Assembly (NCBI GenBank): GCA_965207275.1
Contig: CBDBMH010000002.1
Coordinates: 372,001-436,000, forward strand
Source: Bin22 sp965207275
Lineage (GTDB): Bacteria > Chloroflexota > Dehalococcoidia > Lucifugimonadales > UBA3495
Length of the DNA stretch: 64,000 nt
Direction of reading: 5' to 3'
Part shown: one piece after another, positions 25,196 to 33,225 of the stretch
Position numbering within the stretch: the stretch's first letter is position 1
Layout of the letters: each line of letters begins with the position of its first letter
Program-made: the position numbers and the translations under genes
Notes under the pieces: generated by a model
What the model was told of the DNA's origin: nothing
What the model saw: only the letters and a program-made list of their open reading frames with translations
Database searches by the model: none

Positions 25196-26050
25196 ATGAG
25201 CCAATTACCCCCCGAGGTTTACAACCTGATTGATGCCTCCCTGTCGGAGGACGAGACTTTCAACGATCCCACCACCGGTTTGCTGATACCACCCGAAGTT
25301 ACGGGAGTGGGTATGCTGCGGGCCAAGGCCATTGGCGTGCTGGCGGGACTGGACGTGGCCGGGGCAGTCTTCCATCGCGTGGACCCGGACCTGCATTTTG
25401 AGCCGCTGCTGACTGACGGCCATGCCCTGATCCCCGGAGACGACATCGCTAGGGTCGAAGGGTCGGCGGGCAGTATTCTGCGGGCCGAGCGAATTGCTCT
25501 CAACTTTATGCAGCGCATGAGCGGCATTGCCAGCGACACCAATCGCTATGTCCGGGCTATCGAGGGCTGCCGCGCCCGCATTGTCGATACCCGAAAGACG
25601 GCGCCGGGCCACCGGTACCTGGACAAGTATGCCGTGCGCATGGGCGGCGGCCACAATCACCGCCTGAACCTGGCCGATGGTATATTAATCAAGGACAATC
25701 ACATCGAGGCCCTGGGTTCCAGGGAAATGGGCCTGGGAGACGTGGTTAGGCTGGCATTGGAGAAAGCCTCCCATACCGTCAAAGTGGAGGTGGAAGTGGA
25801 GTCGCTGGCCGGGGTGCGGGAAGCCCTCCACGCCGGCGCCCACATTATCATGCTGGACAACATGCCCGTCCCGCTGATGCAGGAGGCCATGGATATCATT
25901 GGTGAGCGGGCCGTGGTGGAGGCGTCGGGTGGCATTAACATGCAGACGGTGCGGGCCGTGGCCGAAACGGGCGTCCACCTGATCTCCATTGGGGGCCTGA
26001 CCCACTCGACTCAGGCCCTGGACATCAGCCTGGACCTGGAGTTTCCTTAA
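25196..26050 (+). CDS. nadC: Nicotinate-nucleotide pyrophosphorylase (carboxylating)
   Basis: Converts quinolinate and PRPP to nicotinate mononucleotide. The 284 residues show the family blocks ERIALNFMQRMSGIAS, IVDTRKTAPGHRYLDKYAV, GGGHNHRLNLADGILIKDNH and VEASGGINMQTVRAVAETGV. The ATG follows GGAGGAGGGA inside the end of nadB. Together with nadA this completes the aspartate route to NAD. Confidence 0.96.
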   Translation: MSQLPPEVYNLIDASLSEDETFNDPTTGLLIPPEVTGVGMLRAKAIGVLAGLDVAGAVFHRVDPDLHFEPLLTDGHALIPGDDIARVEGSAGSILRAERIALNFMQRMSGIASDTNRYVRAIEGCRARIVDTRKTAPGHRYLDKYAVRMGGGHNHRLNLADGILIKDNHIEALGSREMGLGDVVRLALEKASHTVKVEVEVESLAGVREALHAGAHIIMLDNMPVPLMQEAMDIIGERAVVEASGGINMQTVRAVAETGVHLISIGGLTHSTQALDISLDLEFP

Positions 26051-26158
26051 GATTACCTAATTGCTAATGGGGCGCCCTTCCACGTCACGACGACCAGATT
26101 GCGGGGCCCGTAACATCCGGAATCCGTTAAAGAACCAGAAGCAAAGGAGAAGGCAAAA

Positions 26159-26707
26159 ATGGCGCGACTACCCAACGTAACCAGGGAAGAACTTTCACCG
26201 GACGACCAGCACTTTTTCGACGAGATCGTAGGCAGTCGGGGCAGCGTACGCGGGCCCTACGGCGTTCTGCTGCACAGTCCCAGGCTGGCAGCCCGGGTGG
26301 CCCATACCGGCACCTACGTCCGTTTTGACTTTGACATTCCCGAAGCCCTGAAGGAAGTGATCATCATCGCCACGGCCCGGGAGATTCGCAACCAGTACGA
26401 ATTTGCCGCCCATGCCCGCCTGGCAAGGGGTCACGGCGTTACCGAGGAGACCATTGGCGCCATAGCCCGCGGTACCGCTCCCGAAGGCCTGGCCGGTGAC
26501 GAAGCCCTGGTGGTCAAGTACGTGCAGGAATTGCTGCAAAACCGCAAGGTCAGCGACGCCACCTTCAACGCCGTGATGGAGCGGTTCGGCACCCAAAACA
26601 CCGTGGACATTACCGGCCTGATCGGCCACTACCTGCTGGTGGGCCAGATTCTGACCGCCTTCGAGGTGGAACTGCCCGAAGGCGCCAAGGCCGAAATTTC
26701 CGACTAG
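26159..26707 (+). CDS. Carboxymuconolactone decarboxylase family protein
   Basis: The 182-residue all-helical protein matches the CMD/AhpD superfamily (IIIATAREIRNQYEFAAHARLARGHGV). The redox Cys pair of AhpD is absent; the position reads YEFAAHARLA, with Glu and His retained as in the decarboxylase-type subgroup. Substrate unknown. An AAGGAGAAGG ribosome site precedes the ATG. It stands between nadC and the DinB-family gene without tight coupling. Confidence 0.88.
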   Translation: MARLPNVTREELSPDDQHFFDEIVGSRGSVRGPYGVLLHSPRLAARVAHTGTYVRFDFDIPEALKEVIIIATAREIRNQYEFAAHARLARGHGVTEETIGAIARGTAPEGLAGDEALVVKYVQELLQNRKVSDATFNAVMERFGTQNTVDITGLIGHYLLVGQILTAFEVELPEGAKAEISD

Positions 26708-26852
26708 TCCGTCATCCTGTACTTCCCCGGTCAAGGGTCGAGTATCAAGGACAGGATGGGAGGGATGGCCAGCCTGACAATCTTGCCATCCACAGCTTTG
26801 CTGCTCATAAACGGACTTGAGATAGTTTCCAAGCCGCCAAAGGAGTGCAGAT

Positions 26853-27383
26853 ATGCCCGTAACCGACGGTATCGTTACCGCCCTGGAACGCAACTGGGAC
26901 ATGGTGGACCGGGCCCTGGAAGACATGGACTATGAGACGATGGCCCGGCGTCCCAACGACTCTTCCAACTCCGTCGCCTGGATCCTGTGGCACATGAACC
27001 GGGTTTGGGACACGCTGCTCAACACCTACTTGCTGGAGACGCCCCAGCTGTGGATACGGGATGGCTGGCATGAAAAATACGGCATGTCGTCCAACCCGGA
27101 GGACCGGGGCGTGGGCTGGACGGCGGAGCAAGTGGCTGAGTGGGAACCGCCTTCAGTGGAGGCGCAACTGGGGTACTACGAGGCGGTCAAGGCCCAGGCA
27201 TCCGAGTACCTGGCGTCGGTGACGCTGGAAGACCTGGAGAAGCCCATCGTCATCCCACCCTTCACCGAACCCCGCTCCGTGGGTTCGGCCATCGGCCAGC
27301 GCACCTGGGACAACGTGGCCCATGGCGGCCAGATCGCTTACCTGAGGGGCTACTACCAGGGCATGGGCTGGTACCCCAGGTAA
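26853..27383 (+). CDS. DinB family protein
   Basis: A 176-residue four-helix protein of the DinB/YfiT metal-binding superfamily, the same fold as bacillithiol or mycothiol S-transferases. Histidines expected for metal binding are in WILWHMNRVWD (about residue 47) and NVAHGGQIAYLRGYY (about 152). It has an AAAGGAG ribosome site. DinB here denotes the DUF664-type fold, not DNA polymerase IV. Likely a thiol transferase or detoxifying hydrolase; substrate unknown. Confidence 0.85.
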   Translation: MPVTDGIVTALERNWDMVDRALEDMDYETMARRPNDSSNSVAWILWHMNRVWDTLLNTYLLETPQLWIRDGWHEKYGMSSNPEDRGVGWTAEQVAEWEPPSVEAQLGYYEAVKAQASEYLASVTLEDLEKPIVIPPFTEPRSVGSAIGQRTWDNVAHGGQIAYLRGYYQGMGWYPR

Positions 27384-27395
27384 TTCTCAGTTACG

Positions 27396-27463
27396 AATTA
27401 CGAACGGGATCATTTGGCCGTCCAGATTCCTAACTTGTAAGTCGCAATTGACCGTTCGTAATT
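27396..27463. repeat. AT-rich inverted repeat
   Basis: AATTACGAACGG (27396-27407) and CCGTTCGTAATT (27452-27463) are perfect 12-base inverted copies with 44 bases between them. This AT-rich island separates the convergent DinB and dtd genes. The nearby AGTTACGAATT also occurs, inverted, around 39938-39948. Confidence 0.6.
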
Positions 27464-27466
27464 GGC

Positions 27467-27928
27467 TTACCTTCTCGACCGGTGGCGGTCGGCGCTGTCC
27501 AGCATCAGCGTCACCGGCCCATCGTTGTGCAGGGACACCCGCATGTACTCCTGGAAAACGCCGGTGGCCACGGTGAGGCCCTTCTCCCGGAATAAGCCCA
27601 CAGCGCGATCGTAGAGGCTCTGGGCCTGGTCCGGCGGGGCGGCCCTGGTAAAGTCCGGGCGGCGGCCCTTGCGGGTGTCGCCGTACAGGGTAAACTGGCT
27701 CACCACCAGCAGTTCGGCTCCCGTGTCCAGGGCGGACAGGTTGAAGCGGTTCTGGTCGTCGGCAAAAATGCGCAGGTTTACCGTCTTGTCCACCAGGTAT
27801 TGAGCATCGGCCTCCCCATCCTCGTCTGACACCCCAAGCAGCACCACCAGTCCGGGGCCGATGGCCCCCACTACCCGGTCTTCCACCGTCACCGACGCGC
27901 TGGCAACCCGCTGAATCAAGGCCCTCAA
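27467..27928 (-). CDS. dtd: D-aminoacyl-tRNA deacylase
   Basis: Removes D-amino acids (and glycine from tRNA-Ala) to protect translation. The 153 residues contain the catalytic and cross-subunit motifs SQFTLYGDTRKGRRPDF and NDGPVTLMLDS. I chose the TTG at 27928 because GAGGT lies 7 bases upstream and family proteins begin MRALIQRV; the open frame runs 15 codons further without support. fmdB is 104 bases upstream on the same strand. Confidence 0.93.
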   Translation of the reverse strand: MRALIQRVASASVTVEDRVVGAIGPGLVVLLGVSDEDGEADAQYLVDKTVNLRIFADDQNRFNLSALDTGAELLVVSQFTLYGDTRKGRRPDFTRAAPPDQAQSLYDRAVGLFREKGLTVATGVFQEYMRVSLHNDGPVTLMLDSADRHRSRR

Positions 27929-28032
27929 GTAAATTACCTCTTCTTGTCTGCTCTGCTGATTCCTCTCCGGCAATGAACACAGGCCCAGAAATTAATCTGG
28001 GCCTGGGGAAAAAATTAGCGGGGTTGTTGTCC

Positions 28033-28350
28033 CTACGCGGTGGTTTCAGCCGCCGCGGGAGTGGACTCGCTCTTGGATTCGGAGGAAGAAGATCCGTTGG
28101 ATGAATCGGAAGACTTGCTGTCCGAGGACGAGGAACCTTCCTTTTCCCTGGTTTCCGAAGGGGGAGACTTGGGCCGGCCATAGTCGGTGGTGTAGAAGCC
28201 CGAGCCCTTGTAGATCACGGGCACGGCATGAAATACCCGCCTGCCGTCGCCGGAGCAAAGGGGGCAACTGCCAGATCCAGCTTCCTTGAAGCTTTGGACC
28301 AGCTCGAACCGGTTATCACAGATAGTACACTGATAATCGTAGCGGGGCAA
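28033..28350 (-). CDS. FmdB-type zinc ribbon protein
   Basis: A 105-residue protein starting with the small zinc ribbon MPRYDYQCTICDNRFELVQ and the second pair CPLC, followed by the VFHAVPVIYKGSGFYTTDYG block typical of the FmdB family. The last about 40 residues are low-complexity, rich in Ser, Glu, Asp and Lys. The start is TTG with GAGGAG upstream. Members are proposed regulators or rRNA/tRNA-associated, but the function is not established. Confidence 0.85.
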   Translation of the reverse strand: MPRYDYQCTICDNRFELVQSFKEAGSGSCPLCSGDGRRVFHAVPVIYKGSGFYTTDYGRPKSPPSETREKEGSSSSDSKSSDSSNGSSSSESKSESTPAAAETTA

Positions 28351-28439
28351 TTTACTCCTCCCGGGGACAACTGCGCCCGGCCTGCAGCCGTCGGTTCATC
28401 CCTTACGAAATCATTTGGTTTATTGATAATTCAATCACC

Positions 28440-28468
28440 AATCTATCATTGGGTCAAGCGGCTGTCAA
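28440..28468 (-). promoter_or_regulatory. Promoter of fmdB-dtd
   Basis: On the minus strand TTGACA (28468-28463) and TAGATT (28445-28440) are separated by 17 bases. The -35 is perfect. It lies about 90 bases before the fmdB TTG start. Confidence 0.65.
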
Positions 28469-28628
28469 ATACGATAGATACTCTTTTGCTGTACGACTTC
28501 ATTTGCGCTGGGCCCCGGTAAAGCGCGCTCATCTCAAGGCCCGCTGGCTGGTCCCTGGAATGATTGCCCCAAAAGCGAAAGTTAATGCATAGCCGATACC
28601 CGTCCCTTCAATCCCCCTACATTTCTGC

Positions 28629-28634
28629 TACAAT
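28629..28634 (+). promoter_or_regulatory. Probable -10 box of the AlkD-like gene
   Basis: TACAAT in the context TGCTACAATT, nearly the same as the box at 16460 (TGCTACAATT). It places transcription near 28641, which supports the GTG start at 28696 over earlier frames. Confidence 0.45.
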
Positions 28635-28695
28635 TCCCCCTACTCGGCTCGCGCCATGCCGCAACCGACTCTCGCAGGGGACTCGAACCAATCCA

Positions 28696-29382
28696 GTGCC
28701 AGCTAATAATGACCTGGTAGACGACCTTTTCCAGCGGGTGCAGGAACTGCCGGTAGCTGCGGTGCCGACCATCCGGCCCATCCGCCGGGAGTTCAGCCGC
28801 ATCCTGGCTAAGGAGGACCCAGGGGTTGTATTGGCTTTCGTTATGGATGTCGTTCAACGGTCGTTGCTGGAGGAGCAACGGGAGATAAGGTGGATGGCTT
28901 ACGAAATTGCCCATTACCACCGACCCACCCTGGCTGCCCTGGACAGGGCAAGCCTGGAACAATTGGGCGCTGGCCTGAACAGTTGGGACTCGGTGGACGT
29001 CTTCTCCCTGTACCTGTCGGGCGTGGCCTGGCGTAACGGGCAGATCGGCGACACCGATGTCCACGGGTGGGCAGAGTCGGCAGACCGCTGGTGGCGCCGG
29101 GTGGCCCTGGTCAGCACCGTGGCCCTCAACTTGAAGGCCCGCGGCGGCGCCGGAGATGTGGGCCGTACCCTGGCCGTTTGCCGGATGCTGGCGGCGGACG
29201 GCGACGACATGGTGGTGAAGGCCCTGTCCTGGGCGCTGAGGGCAGTCGTCCCTTACGACCGGCAGGCCGTGGAAGAGTTTCTGGCGGAATACGATCATTG
29301 CCTGGCGGGGCGGGTCAAACGCGAGGCGGGAACAAAGCTTCGAACCGGCCGGAAAAACCCCCGAAGGCGGGAGAGAGTTTAA
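28696..29382 (+). CDS. AlkD-like DNA alkylation repair protein
   Basis: The 228-residue all-helical protein matches the DNA alkylation repair family of HEAT-like DNA glycosylases that remove bulky N3/N7 alkylpurines. Visible blocks: RWMAYEIAHYHRPTLAAL, SWDSVDVFSLYLSG, WAESADRWWRRVALVSTVAL (the Trp/Asp region lining the DNA) and VVKALSWALRAVVPYD. The C-terminus is very basic (KREAGTKLRTGRKNPRRRE). I prefer the GTG at 28696 since the longer frame starts upstream of the probable promoter. Confidence in family is good; enzymatic activity is inferred. Confidence 0.85.
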   Translation: MPANNDLVDDLFQRVQELPVAAVPTIRPIRREFSRILAKEDPGVVLAFVMDVVQRSLLEEQREIRWMAYEIAHYHRPTLAALDRASLEQLGAGLNSWDSVDVFSLYLSGVAWRNGQIGDTDVHGWAESADRWWRRVALVSTVALNLKARGGAGDVGRTLAVCRMLAADGDDMVVKALSWALRAVVPYDRQAVEEFLAEYDHCLAGRVKREAGTKLRTGRKNPRRRERV

Positions 29383-29492
29383 CCCCGAACCACCGATTCC
29401 GGTTGCCACGCCGAAAGAGGCCATTAACCGTCAGGCCTTCCTGAATCTTCGCGTCCCTTCGAGGACTAACTAACTTAACCGGAGGTGCGGCT

Positions 29493-30578
29493 ATGAAAGC
29501 TGCCGTTCTGCGCGAGGTCAACGTACCCCTGGAGGTGGAAGAGGTCCAGGTGGATGCCCCCGGTCCCCGTGAAGTGCTGATCCGCACCGGCACCAGCGGC
29601 GTCTGCCACAGCGACCTTCATTACGTGGAGGGAAGCTACAATATCCCCAAGCCGGCCATACTGGGCCACGAAGCGGCCGGCATCGTTGAGGCCGTGGGCG
29701 AGCAGGTCTTCTACCTGAAGCCGGGCGACACGGTGATAATGTGTCTTTCCGTATTCTGCGGCCACTGCGAGTTCTGCCTGCGGGGACAACCCGTCCTGTG
29801 TACTCGTACCGACGTGGTGCGCGGCCCCGACCAGCCTCCCCGCCTGCGAAAGGACGGAGAAGGCATAACCCAGATGGCCCAGCTGGGTTCCTACGCCGAG
29901 ATGATGCTGGTCCACGAGAACGCCTGCGTAAAGGTACGGGAGGACGTGCCCATTGACCGACTGGCCCTGATCGGCTGCGGCGCTACTACCGGCCTGGGCG
30001 CGGTGCTGAACACGGCGGCCGTGGAGCCCGGGAGCACCGTGTGCGTGGTGGGCTGCGGCGGCGTGGGCCTGAACTGCATCCAGGGGGCGGCCCTGGCCGG
30101 CGCCCTGCGCATCATCGCCGTAGACACGGTGGAAACCAAGCTGACCCTGGCCCGGGAGTTCGGCGCCACCGACGTAATTGACGCCTCCGGCGGCGACGTG
30201 GTGGAGCGAATTCGCGACCTGACCGACGACGGGGTCGACTACTCCTTTGAAGCTATTGGGTTGAAGCAGACGGCGGAGCAGTGCTACCAGATGTTGCGCC
30301 CCGGCGGCACCGCCACGGTAATCGGCATGATTCCCGAGGGGACCATGATCGAGATTGACGCCGGCGGGTTCCTGCGGAGGGAACGCAAGCTCCAGGGGAG
30401 CAGCATGGGTTCCAACCGCTTCCGCACCGATATGCCCCGCTACATCGAGTTTTACCTCCAGGGGCGGCTGAAGCTGGACGAACTGGTCACCCAGCACATG
30501 CAACTGGAACAGATAAACGAAGCCTTCGCCGACATGAAGGGAGGCAACGTGGCCCGCAGCGTGATTCTCTTTGATTAG
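29493..30578 (+). CDS. Zinc-dependent alcohol dehydrogenase
   Basis: A 361-residue medium-chain dehydrogenase with the class III/NDMA-like layout. Catalytic zinc ligands appear in SGVCHSDLHY (Cys) and LGHEAAGIVE (His-Glu), structural zinc ligands in CGHCEFCLRGQPVLC, and the NAD-binding motif in VVGCGGVGLNCIQGA. A GGAGGTG ribosome site is 6 bases before the ATG. Relatives oxidise primary alcohols or S-hydroxymethyl-thiols; the substrate cannot be fixed. It is monocistronic with a strong hairpin after it. Confidence 0.92.
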   Translation: MKAAVLREVNVPLEVEEVQVDAPGPREVLIRTGTSGVCHSDLHYVEGSYNIPKPAILGHEAAGIVEAVGEQVFYLKPGDTVIMCLSVFCGHCEFCLRGQPVLCTRTDVVRGPDQPPRLRKDGEGITQMAQLGSYAEMMLVHENACVKVREDVPIDRLALIGCGATTGLGAVLNTAAVEPGSTVCVVGCGGVGLNCIQGAALAGALRIIAVDTVETKLTLAREFGATDVIDASGGDVVERIRDLTDDGVDYSFEAIGLKQTAEQCYQMLRPGGTATVIGMIPEGTMIEIDAGGFLRRERKLQGSSMGSNRFRTDMPRYIEFYLQGRLKLDELVTQHMQLEQINEAFADMKGGNVARSVILFD

Positions 30579-30606
30579 CGGTCGCTTGTTCTGATGCGCC
30601 AATACT

Positions 30607-30640
30607 GCCGGGGCGGGTTGCAATCCCGCCCCGGCTTGTT
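30607..30640. terminator. Bidirectional terminator between adh and the 5'-nucleotidase gene
   Basis: A perfect 11-base-pair G-C stem (GCCGGGGCGGG with CCCGCCCCGGC) has loop TTGCAAT and is followed by TTGTT. It lies between convergent genes and probably serves both, chiefly the plus strand. Confidence 0.75.
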
Positions 30641-30660
30641 CGCCGGGTGAGTGCGAAGGG

Positions 30661-32865
30661 TCAACGATCATGCTCGCCAAACACCGTGTCTGCGACGCCG
30701 GGAATTCCCAGGTTCTGTACCCTCCGGTCCCTTTCCGGTGGCGTGTCTGCCTGGCTGAAAGGCGTCTCCGAGAAGTGGGCCGCCAGGTACTCCGCCAGTG
30801 CGTCCTGCTCGGTGCCGGGGTCGGTGAAGGCCGCCAGGCCTGGTCCGTTCCCGGCCAGGGCTTCCGTCAGGTCCACCCTCCCTGGTGCGGGCGAAGGGAA
30901 CGGATATCCGTCTCCGCCGTCGGCCAGGAACCCCAGGGTGACAATCTTGATGGTGCGGTCGGGGTCGCCGGCCACCTCCCCTTCCTGAATGACCCGGTCC
31001 GTTATCTCGCCTGCGTCGCTTACGATAGCCAGGGACCGGATGCGTTCTCCTACCGGGCCATTGGGGTCGAAACTGAAACGCATACCGGCAACCTGGGGGA
31101 ACCGGCCGGACGTCACTTGCCCCACGCCATCGAAGCCCACGGCGTGTTCCATTAGCTGCCGGAGCTGGGCAGCGGTCAATTCCAATATCGCCAGTCCGTT
31201 GTTGAAGCGCAGGGCGCCTTCAATGTCGAACTGGGAGACCGCGCCGGCCTCCTTCCCGACGGCAGGGTTGGCCTGGGGTGGAAGGTATTGGACCAAGGCC
31301 GGGTTGTTGGTCCCTGGCGGCTGATGAACCAGGCCAATGTTGTCCCGGATACCGCCGCCGTTCTTCAGCGACATGGCAACCTCTGAGTCCACCATTCTGG
31401 CCGTCCACAGGTTGGCCTCAGCGGCCAGGCTTCCCAGGTTGGTCTCTTCGGTCCGGACGGAGCCGCGCAATCCGTTGAGGAACACCTCGGTCCTTCCGAA
31501 TACGTTGCCGTCCAGGGCTTTCAGTTCGGTCTGCAGAAACGCCACTATCCGGGAAACCTCGGGCAGGGGGTGGCCAGCGTAGCGGTGCCCGCCCTGGGGG
31601 TTTGTGGCGTAGGCCCCGCTCAGGTGAGGGTCTACAGACCCCGGGACGACCAGGCCGTCACCGTCAAATTCAACCACCAGCCGGCCCAGGTATTTGAAAT
31701 CGGCCTCGGTGTTAACCAGCAATACCGGGTCGCCGTTGCCGGTCTGGTACTCAAGGGGATAGCCGCCCTTCGACTCATCGCCGGGCCAGAGGCGGTCTGT
31801 CTCGTCGGCCAGGAGGGTGTTGGAACCCCCGGCAACGATAATGTCCACATCCTCCAGCAGGGACGCCAGTTCCTGCTCGATGGAGATCTGCTGCATGTGG
31901 GCCAGCAGGATGACCTTGTCGATTCCCTGGGCGGTCAAGCTGTCCACGTCTTCCTGGATGATGGTGGCCAGTTCATCGATGGCGTCGATGTCTCGCGGCA
32001 TCACGGTAATTCCGCCTGAGATGGTAATGTTGGCGAGAAAGGGTGTGGTCGCTCCTACAATGCCGATACGTTGGCCGCCAACGGTAACCACCGTGCTGCC
32101 GGCCAGACTGCCCGACGCCAGGAAAGCCTCCTGACCGTCGTCGACTACCAGGTGCGCCAGGTTTTGGTCGTCTGCAAAGACCAGGTTGCTTGACAGGTAC
32201 GGGAACTTGGCGCCGGAATAGCCGCCCTCCTCCTGGTGAGAAATCAGCTCCCCGAAAAATCCGGTGCCCCGGTCCAGTTCGTGATTGCCCACGGCGGATG
32301 CCTGGAAGCCCATGGCGTTGAGCAAGGCGATGTTGCCGTGCCCCTCGCTGGAAAGGCCTGGCACGACTTCATCCGCATTGGTCGCGGCAGCAAAACGGCG
32401 ACCCGGGATGTAGTTGTCACCGGAACTCACCACCAGCGTGTTATCGGGAAACTGCCTCCGGAAACCGTCAAGTATGGCGGAGAAGTTTTCGACGTTGGAG
32501 AGGGCGCCTGTGCCACCGTCAATGTCGGACGCGTGAAGCAACTGCAGGATAAAGTTGGGCGCGGGGGCCGAAGACCCCGCAGGCCCCCGCGCGCCGCGTG
32601 CTCCCGCTGCACCCGGTGACCCCTGGATTCCCGGAGGGCCGGTTTCACCACGGGCGCCGGCCGGCCCGGAAGGGCCTATGAGTCCGGCGGGCCCGGGTTC
32701 GCCAGGGGCGCCGGTCTGGCCGGTGGGGCCAGCCTCTCCGGAGGCGCCCCGGGATCCCTCTGTGCCCTGGGCGCCCTGGCAGGCTACGCCCAGGAGAGCG
32801 CCCAATGAAATCAATATTGCCAGCGCGAGCGCCGGATCGGTTCCTGCTTTCCTGAATGGAAACAC
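30661..32865 (-). CDS. 5'-nucleotidase/metallophosphatase lipoprotein with collagen-like stalk
   Basis: The 734-residue surface protein begins with a lipoprotein signal (LGVAC, Cys29), followed by about 22 Gly-X-Y triplets (residues about 31-96) forming a collagen-like stalk. A calcineurin-type phosphatase domain follows (LLHASDIDGGTG, SSGDNYIPG, GNHELDRGTGFF, ILLAHMQQ) and then the 5'-nucleotidase C-terminal domain (LRFNNGLAILELTAAQLRQLMEHAVGFDG). The usual DxH metal motif reads HASDID. It probably dephosphorylates extracellular nucleotides or sugar phosphates, a phosphate or nucleoside scavenging role. The start ATG is followed by a typical basic signal region. Confidence 0.88.
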   Translation of the reverse strand: MFPFRKAGTDPALALAILISLGALLGVACQGAQGTEGSRGASGEAGPTGQTGAPGEPGPAGLIGPSGPAGARGETGPPGIQGSPGAAGARGARGPAGSSAPAPNFILQLLHASDIDGGTGALSNVENFSAILDGFRRQFPDNTLVVSSGDNYIPGRRFAAATNADEVVPGLSSEGHGNIALLNAMGFQASAVGNHELDRGTGFFGELISHQEEGGYSGAKFPYLSSNLVFADDQNLAHLVVDDGQEAFLASGSLAGSTVVTVGGQRIGIVGATTPFLANITISGGITVMPRDIDAIDELATIIQEDVDSLTAQGIDKVILLAHMQQISIEQELASLLEDVDIIVAGGSNTLLADETDRLWPGDESKGGYPLEYQTGNGDPVLLVNTEADFKYLGRLVVEFDGDGLVVPGSVDPHLSGAYATNPQGGHRYAGHPLPEVSRIVAFLQTELKALDGNVFGRTEVFLNGLRGSVRTEETNLGSLAAEANLWTARMVDSEVAMSLKNGGGIRDNIGLVHQPPGTNNPALVQYLPPQANPAVGKEAGAVSQFDIEGALRFNNGLAILELTAAQLRQLMEHAVGFDGVGQVTSGRFPQVAGMRFSFDPNGPVGERIRSLAIVSDAGEITDRVIQEGEVAGDPDRTIKIVTLGFLADGGDGYPFPSPAPGRVDLTEALAGNGPGLAAFTDPGTEQDALAEYLAAHFSETPFSQADTPPERDRRVQNLGIPGVADTVFGEHDR

Positions 32866-33225
32866 TTAATTGCCTCTCAAGGTTTGGCTCGGCTCAGCGC
32901 CAGAGAGTTGGGCTGGCCGGCAGGGATCACCTGAATTTTCCGCCGCGGGACGGGAAGGCCCAGTATATTCGTGCCAACCGTTGTCCAGCATGGGCTTTCC
33001 CAAGGAATTGATGAAGATAACCTGAAGGTGAGTATAGCCGTCACGCGGGGGGAAGTTTGGAGACTGGGAGGGAAGAAGTAGAAAGATGCCGGCTGTGAGG
33101 CAACTATTGGATGATATTGATGGCAACCTTCTTTACCAAGAAGAAGGGGGCAGGTCTGAAACCCGCCCCCTCCGTGAGTAGATCCAAATGTACCGACGAA
33201 CGGTACATTACCTGATGCGCTCAGA
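32866..33225. other. Gene-free stretch between two lipoprotein genes
   Basis: It contains the terminator of the first binding-protein gene (33146-33170) and the upstream region of the 5'-nucleotidase gene. Small frames here lack ribosome sites and family resemblance, so I annotate none. Confidence 0.55.
33137..33170 (-). terminator. Terminator of solute-binding gene 1
   Basis: On the minus strand GGGGGCGGGT and ACCTGCCCCC form a stem with one mismatch and loop TTCAG, then TTCTTCTT follows. It is placed 56 bases after the stop, a textbook factor-independent terminator. Confidence 0.85.

Larger units (their letters stand above)
28351..28695. other. Gene-free stretch between fmdB and the AlkD-like gene
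   Basis: Holds divergent signals: an fmdB promoter at 28440-28468 on the minus strand and a TACAAT box at 28629-28634 for the plus-strand gene. An open frame from 28564 runs through it but lacks a ribosome site and begins before the promoter. Confidence 0.6.

Noticed and set aside
27387..28181. 264-residue minus-strand frame covering dtd and the start of fmdB
   Set aside because: It is an alternative frame of two recognised genes and is Pro/Arg/Gly-rich noise.
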